Of a stretch of 64,000 nucleotides of DNA, positions 60,815 to 64,000 are shown one piece after another. The position numbers and the translations under genes were made by a program. Positions within the stretch are counted from its first letter, which is position 1. Each line of letters starts with the position of its first letter. Under the pieces are notes generated by a model. The model was not told where the DNA came from and made no database searches. It saw only the letters and a list, made by a program, of their open reading frames with translations. The DNA comes from an uncultured Clostridia bacterium (GTDB lineage: Bacteria > Bacillota > Clostridia > Christensenellales > Borkfalkiaceae), in contig CALVPS010000002.1 in the NCBI GenBank assembly GCA_944354035.1, positions 32,316 through 96,315 of the forward strand, given 5' to 3'.

Positions 60815-62985
60815 TATAAGTGCAGCACTCTGTCGCGGATCTCCTGCGTCCTGCCCTGGTTCCAGAACTGCGTTCCGATATAACCGCAGGTGCGGCGGGC
60901 GACATTCATTTTTGTCTGGTCGCGGTTATGGCAGTGCGGGCACTCCCACAGCAGTTTTCCGTCCTCTTCCACGATCCGGATCTCGCCGTCGTAGCCGCAC
61001 ACCTGACAATAGTCGCTCTTGGTGTTGAGCTCCGCGTACATGATGTTATCGTAGATATACTGCATAACGGACAGCACCGCGGGGATGTTGTTCTGCATGT
61101 TGGGCACTTCGATGTACGAAATGGCGCCGCCGGGCGAGAGCTGCTGGAACTCGCTTTCGAACTTTAACTTGGTGAACGCGTCGATAGGTTCGCTGACGTG
61201 CACGTGATAGCTGTTCGTAATGTAGTTTTTATCGGTGACGCCGGGGATGATCCCGAAGCGCTTTTGCAGACACTTTGCAAACTTGTACGTCGTGCTCTCG
61301 AGCGGCGTTCCGTAAAGTGAAAAATCGATGTTCTCCTTCTTTTTCCACTCTTTGCACTTGTCGTTCATATGCTGCATCACGGCCAGGGCAAACGGCTTGG
61401 CCTCGTCGTCGGTATGGCTTTTTCCCGTCATGTACTTGACGCACTCGTACAGCCCCGCGTAGCCGAGCGAAATGGTAGAATACCCGCCGTACAGCAGCTT
61501 ATCGATGGGCTCGCCCTTTTTAAGGCGCGCCAGCGCGCCGTACTGCCAAAGGATGGGCGCCGCGTCCGAAAGCGTGCCCTTTAAGCGGTTATGGCGATAC
61601 ATCAAGGCTCGGTAACACAACGCGAGGCGGTCGTCGAAGATCTTCCAGAACTTCTTTTCGTCCTTTCCGGAGGAGAGCGCCACATCTACCAGATTGATGG
61701 TAACGACGCCCTGGTTGAAGCGGCCGTAGTACTTCGGCTTACCGTTTTCGTCGACGTACGGCGTAAGAAAGCTGCGGCAGCCCATGCAGGTGTAGCAGTG
61801 CCCCTCGCCGTTTTTATCGATCTTGTATTCGAGCATCTTCTTTTCGGAGATATAGTCGGGCACCATGCGCTTTGCCGTGCACATCGCGGCCAGCTCGGTA
61901 AGATACCAATACCTGCTGCCCTCACGCACGTTGTCCTCTTCCAGAACATAGATCAGCTTAGGGAAAGCCGGCGTGACCCACACGCCCGATTCGTTTTTGA
62001 CGCCGCGGATGCGCTGGTTCAGCGTCTCTTCGATGATCATGGCAAGGTCTGCCTTTTCGCGCTCGTTGCGCGCCTCGCCCAAATACATGAACACCGTAAC
62101 GAAAGGCGCCTGACCGTTGGTGGTAAGCAGCGTGACCACCTGATACTGAATGGTCTGGATGCCCTTTGCGATCTCGGCCTTTAAGCGCTTTTCTGCCACC
62201 GCGGCGATATGCTCCTCGTCCGCCGATCCGACGCCCGCAAATTCTTCGCGCACATCCGCAAGGATCTTTTGACGGCTGATATCGACGAAGGGCGCCAGAT
62301 GGGTAAGCGAAATGCTCTGCCCGCCGTATTGGTTAGAGGCGACCTGCGCAATGATCTGCGTGGCGATATTGCATGCCGTGGAGAAGGAATGCGGCTTTTC
62401 GATAAACGTGCCCGAGATCACCGTGCCGTTTTGCAGCATATCTTCGAGATTGACCAGATCGCAGTTGTGCATGTGCTGTGCAAAATAGTCGGCGTCGTGG
62501 AAATGGATAATGCCCTCGTCGTGCGCCTCTACGATATCGGGGGGCAGCAGGATGCGGCGCGTGATGTCTTTGGAAACTTCGCCCGCCATGTAGTCACGCT
62601 GGACGGAATTGACCGTAGGGTTTTTATTGGAATTTTCTTGCTTTACCTCTTCGTTGTTGCACTCGATGAGCGTAAGGATCTGCGCGTCGGTGGTGTTGGC
62701 GCGGCGGACGAGCGCGCGGGTATAGCGGTACGTGATGTACTTGCGCGCGACGGCAAACGCCTTTTGATCCATGATCTGATTTTCTACAAAGTCCTGGATC
62801 TCTTCCACGTTGACGGCGCGATTCAAATCGCCGGCAAGCGCCGTTACCTTTTGGGCGATCGTTTGGATCTGCTTTTCCGAAAGCCGATTGTCGGCACTGA
62901 CCTCGTTGTTTGCCTTGCGGATGGCGTTTAAGATCTTGGAAAGATCGAATGCCACCTCGGTACCGTTGCGCTTGATGATCTTCAT
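60814..62985 (-). CDS. nrdD: Anaerobic ribonucleoside-triphosphate reductase NrdD
   Basis: NrdD reduces NTPs to dNTPs without oxygen, using a glycyl radical. The 723-aa product has an N-terminal ATP-cone (residues 1-95, KIIKRNGTEVAFDLSKI), the catalytic barrel, a C-terminal zinc site (CQVCGY and CPHCHN) and the glycyl-radical region RRTCGYIGTQFWNQGR. ATG 62985 follows AAGGAG and a second AAAGGA; the frame extended upstream has no motif. NrdR boxes lie upstream. Confidence 0.96.
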   Translation of the reverse strand: MKIIKRNGTEVAFDLSKILNAIRKANNEVSADNRLSEKQIQTIAQKVTALAGDLNRAVNVEEIQDFVENQIMDQKAFAVARKYITYRYTRALVRRANTTDAQILTLIECNNEEVKQENSNKNPTVNSVQRDYMAGEVSKDITRRILLPPDIVEAHDEGIIHFHDADYFAQHMHNCDLVNLEDMLQNGTVISGTFIEKPHSFSTACNIATQIIAQVASNQYGGQSISLTHLAPFVDISRQKILADVREEFAGVGSADEEHIAAVAEKRLKAEIAKGIQTIQYQVVTLLTTNGQAPFVTVFMYLGEARNEREKADLAMIIEETLNQRIRGVKNESGVWVTPAFPKLIYVLEEDNVREGSRYWYLTELAAMCTAKRMVPDYISEKKMLEYKIDKNGEGHCYTCMGCRSFLTPYVDENGKPKYYGRFNQGVVTINLVDVALSSGKDEKKFWKIFDDRLALCYRALMYRHNRLKGTLSDAAPILWQYGALARLKKGEPIDKLLYGGYSTISLGYAGLYECVKYMTGKSHTDDEAKPFALAVMQHMNDKCKEWKKKENIDFSLYGTPLESTTYKFAKCLQKRFGIIPGVTDKNYITNSYHVHVSEPIDAFTKLKFESEFQQLSPGGAISYIEVPNMQNNIPAVLSVMQYIYDNIMYAELNTKSDYCQVCGYDGEIRIVEEDGKLLWECPHCHNRDQTKMNVARRTCGYIGTQFWNQGRTQEIRDRVLHL

Positions 62986-63063
62986 ATCCTTTCGCTCCTT
63001 ATCGTTTCCCCGTCCGCCGCGGCGGACAAGAAAAAATAGCGCCCCAAAAGAGGGAACGCTACC

Positions 63064-63092
63064 ATCATACACCCGTATGGTCAATTTGTCAA
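63064..63092 (-). promoter_or_regulatory. Promoter of nrdDG
   Basis: On the minus strand TTGACA (63092-63087) and TATGAT (63069-63064) are 17 bp apart. Confidence 0.8.
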
Positions 63093-63098
63093 GGGTTT

Positions 63099-63148
63099 TC
63101 CACTATATTTTGATAAAATAATTTTTTTATACCACTATATATTGTGGT
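63099..63148 (-). promoter_or_regulatory. Pair of NrdR boxes upstream of nrdD
   Basis: ACCACTATATATTGTGGT (63131-63148) is a near-palindrome that fits the NrdR box. A weaker copy (TCCACTATATTTTGAT, from 63099) lies 32 bp away, the three-turn spacing NrdR requires. Both are upstream of the -35 box. Confidence 0.8.
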
Positions 63149-63167
63149 CTTGTCGAATTTCGCCGAA

Positions 63168-63192
63168 AATTGCCCGTGAAACAGCGGGCGCA
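63168..63192 (-). terminator. Probable terminator after the HD gene
   Basis: GCCCG and CGGGC arms on the minus strand are followed by AATTTT. Confidence 0.55.
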
Positions 63193-63211
63193 TTTTTTTC
63201 ACACCGGCGCC

Positions 63212-63880
63212 CTACAGCAGCGCCACGCCGTTGATGACGAGCGAAAAGCGACACCCCAAAAATTCGGCGGCCTTGCGGCACAGCTGCATGCGGCCGAAAT
63301 AAATTTCGAAGTAGTCCATGACGGAACAGATGGCGGTATCGATATCGATATGCAGCGCGATCACCGCGCCCCCTTCCTCCACCTTGACAAACGAGCGCTC
63401 GGCGGCGAGGTTCACGCGGTCGTGAATGTTGGCGGAATAGATATCCTGGATGGGATTTTTTACGCGGCTCTTGTGCACGTCCGCCTTGTCGGCGATGATC
63501 AGCGCGGAAGAGATATCCGATACGGGTTGGCCGTACTGCTCGTCGTGGTTGCCGATGGCCATCATGATCTCTGCGGCGCTTACGGGACTCATACCCATAC
63601 GCGTAAGGATCTTATACGAGAGGATGGCGCCCGTCTGCGCGTGATCTTTGCGGTTGATGCAGTTGCCGATGTCGTGCAGATAGCCCGCGATCTCTGCCAG
63701 GCGGATGCGCTCTTCGTCCTTTCCGAGCGCGCGCAAAAGTTCGCCCGACCACTTGCTTACGATCCCCGCGTGCCTGCGGGAATGTTCGGTAAACCCGAGC
63801 GCCTCGATCTGCTTTTCGCTCATTTCCATGATCGCTTCGACTTCGCCATCCTGCCGGAGCGCCGCCATCGTCACGCGCAT
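63212..63880 (-). CDS. HD-domain phosphohydrolase
   Basis: This 222-aa metal-dependent phosphohydrolase of unknown substrate has the HD signature: EHSRRHAG (first His), GYLHDIGN (HD pair, about residue 68) and GNHDEQYG (about 110), then a conserved IIADKADVHKSRV (Asp, about 130). HD enzymes of this kind often act on nucleotides or second messengers. It follows an unidentified upstream gene by 3 bp, and GGAG precedes the ATG. Confidence 0.85.
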   Translation of the reverse strand: MRVTMAALRQDGEVEAIMEMSEKQIEALGFTEHSRRHAGIVSKWSGELLRALGKDEERIRLAEIAGYLHDIGNCINRKDHAQTGAILSYKILTRMGMSPVSAAEIMMAIGNHDEQYGQPVSDISSALIIADKADVHKSRVKNPIQDIYSANIHDRVNLAAERSFVKVEEGGAVIALHIDIDTAICSVMDYFEIYFGRMQLCRKAAEFLGCRFSLVINGVALL

Positions 63881-63883
63881 GGC

Positions 63884-64000
63884 TCACAACTCCGTTACGA
63901 CAAGGCTGCCTAAAATTTCTTCGTACTTGGATTTTAAAAAGGAGATGGTGCCGAACGTCGCCACCGGGCCCGTTCCCGCCGCAACGCCCGAGCGCAGGAT
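63884..64000 (-). CDS. 3' end of an unidentified gene (cut by the window edge)
   Basis: Only the last 38 codons are present, ending KSKYEEILGSLVVTEL. The open frame, the close coupling to the HD gene and the codon use indicate a real coding end. No family can be named from this fragment. Confidence 0.6.
   Translation of the reverse strand: MLRSGVAAGTGPVATFGTISFLKSKYEEILGSLVVTEL

Overview
The window comes from a GC-rich, anaerobic, endospore-forming member of the Bacillota, most likely class Clostridia. The evidence is a complete spoIIIAA-AH operon, spoIVB, gerW/ytfJ and spoVG, an oxygen-sensitive class III ribonucleotide reductase (nrdD/nrdG), GlgC/GlgD glycogen genes, and the usual clostridial gene orders (M50-scpA-scpB-ytfI-gerW-dac-rluB; spoIIIA-asp23-nusB-folD-ispA-dxs-tlyA-nadK-argR-recN-spoIVB). 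I cannot name the family from sequence alone. There are about 60 protein genes, two leucine tRNAs, no rRNA, no insertion sequence and no CRISPR array.

Layout. 1-6.5 kb: htpG, a cold-shock gene, spoVG, murC, a DUF815 ATPase and a lone ilvC. 7-17.6 kb: a six-gene glycogen operon (glgB-glgC-glgD-glgA-glgP and a cytoplasmic GH13 enzyme). 17.6-21.3 kb: a 511-bp spacer with repeated 13-bp elements, a Xer-type recombinase, hflX, a small Cys-rich protein and lexA. 21.6-26.6 kb (minus strand): the scpA/scpB, sporulation and carboxypeptidase cluster. 26.6-29.7 kb: an Lsa-like ABC-F gene with an attenuator-like leader, then lysA. 29.7-45.4 kb (minus strand): one long sporulation, isoprenoid and DNA-repair block that ends, read downstream, in spoIVB, a SpoIIM-like gene and a second carboxypeptidase. 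45.6-56.3 kb: a GH51 arabinofuranosidase, pnuC with a terminator/antiterminator leader, a lytic transglycosylase, coaE, polA, two tRNA-Leu genes, a DUF1848 protein, an rRNA methyltransferase and a flavodoxin. 56.9-64 kb: an M29 aminopeptidase operon with two G3E (CobW-like) GTPases, nrdDG with paired NrdR boxes, an HD phosphohydrolase and the end of an unidentified gene.

The strongest unexpected signal is regulatory. At least seven genes (murC, the recombinase, the M50 protease, lysA, nadK, polA and the DUF1848 gene), plus spoIIIAA with a sigma-E-like element, have a -10 hexamer only 5-7 nt before the start codon. Transcription would then start at or beside the ATG, giving leaderless mRNAs. 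Other genes in the window (csp, ilvC, glgB, lexA, the GH51 gene, the M29 gene, nrdD) have ordinary leaders with Shine-Dalgarno sites. Other signals worth following are the repeated 13-bp elements by the recombinase, the compact pnuC leader switch, the micro-ORF plus terminator before the ABC-F gene, and an operon pairing a metallo-aminopeptidase with two putative metal-handling GTPases. All function calls rest on reading motifs and family resemblance by eye; no database search was run.
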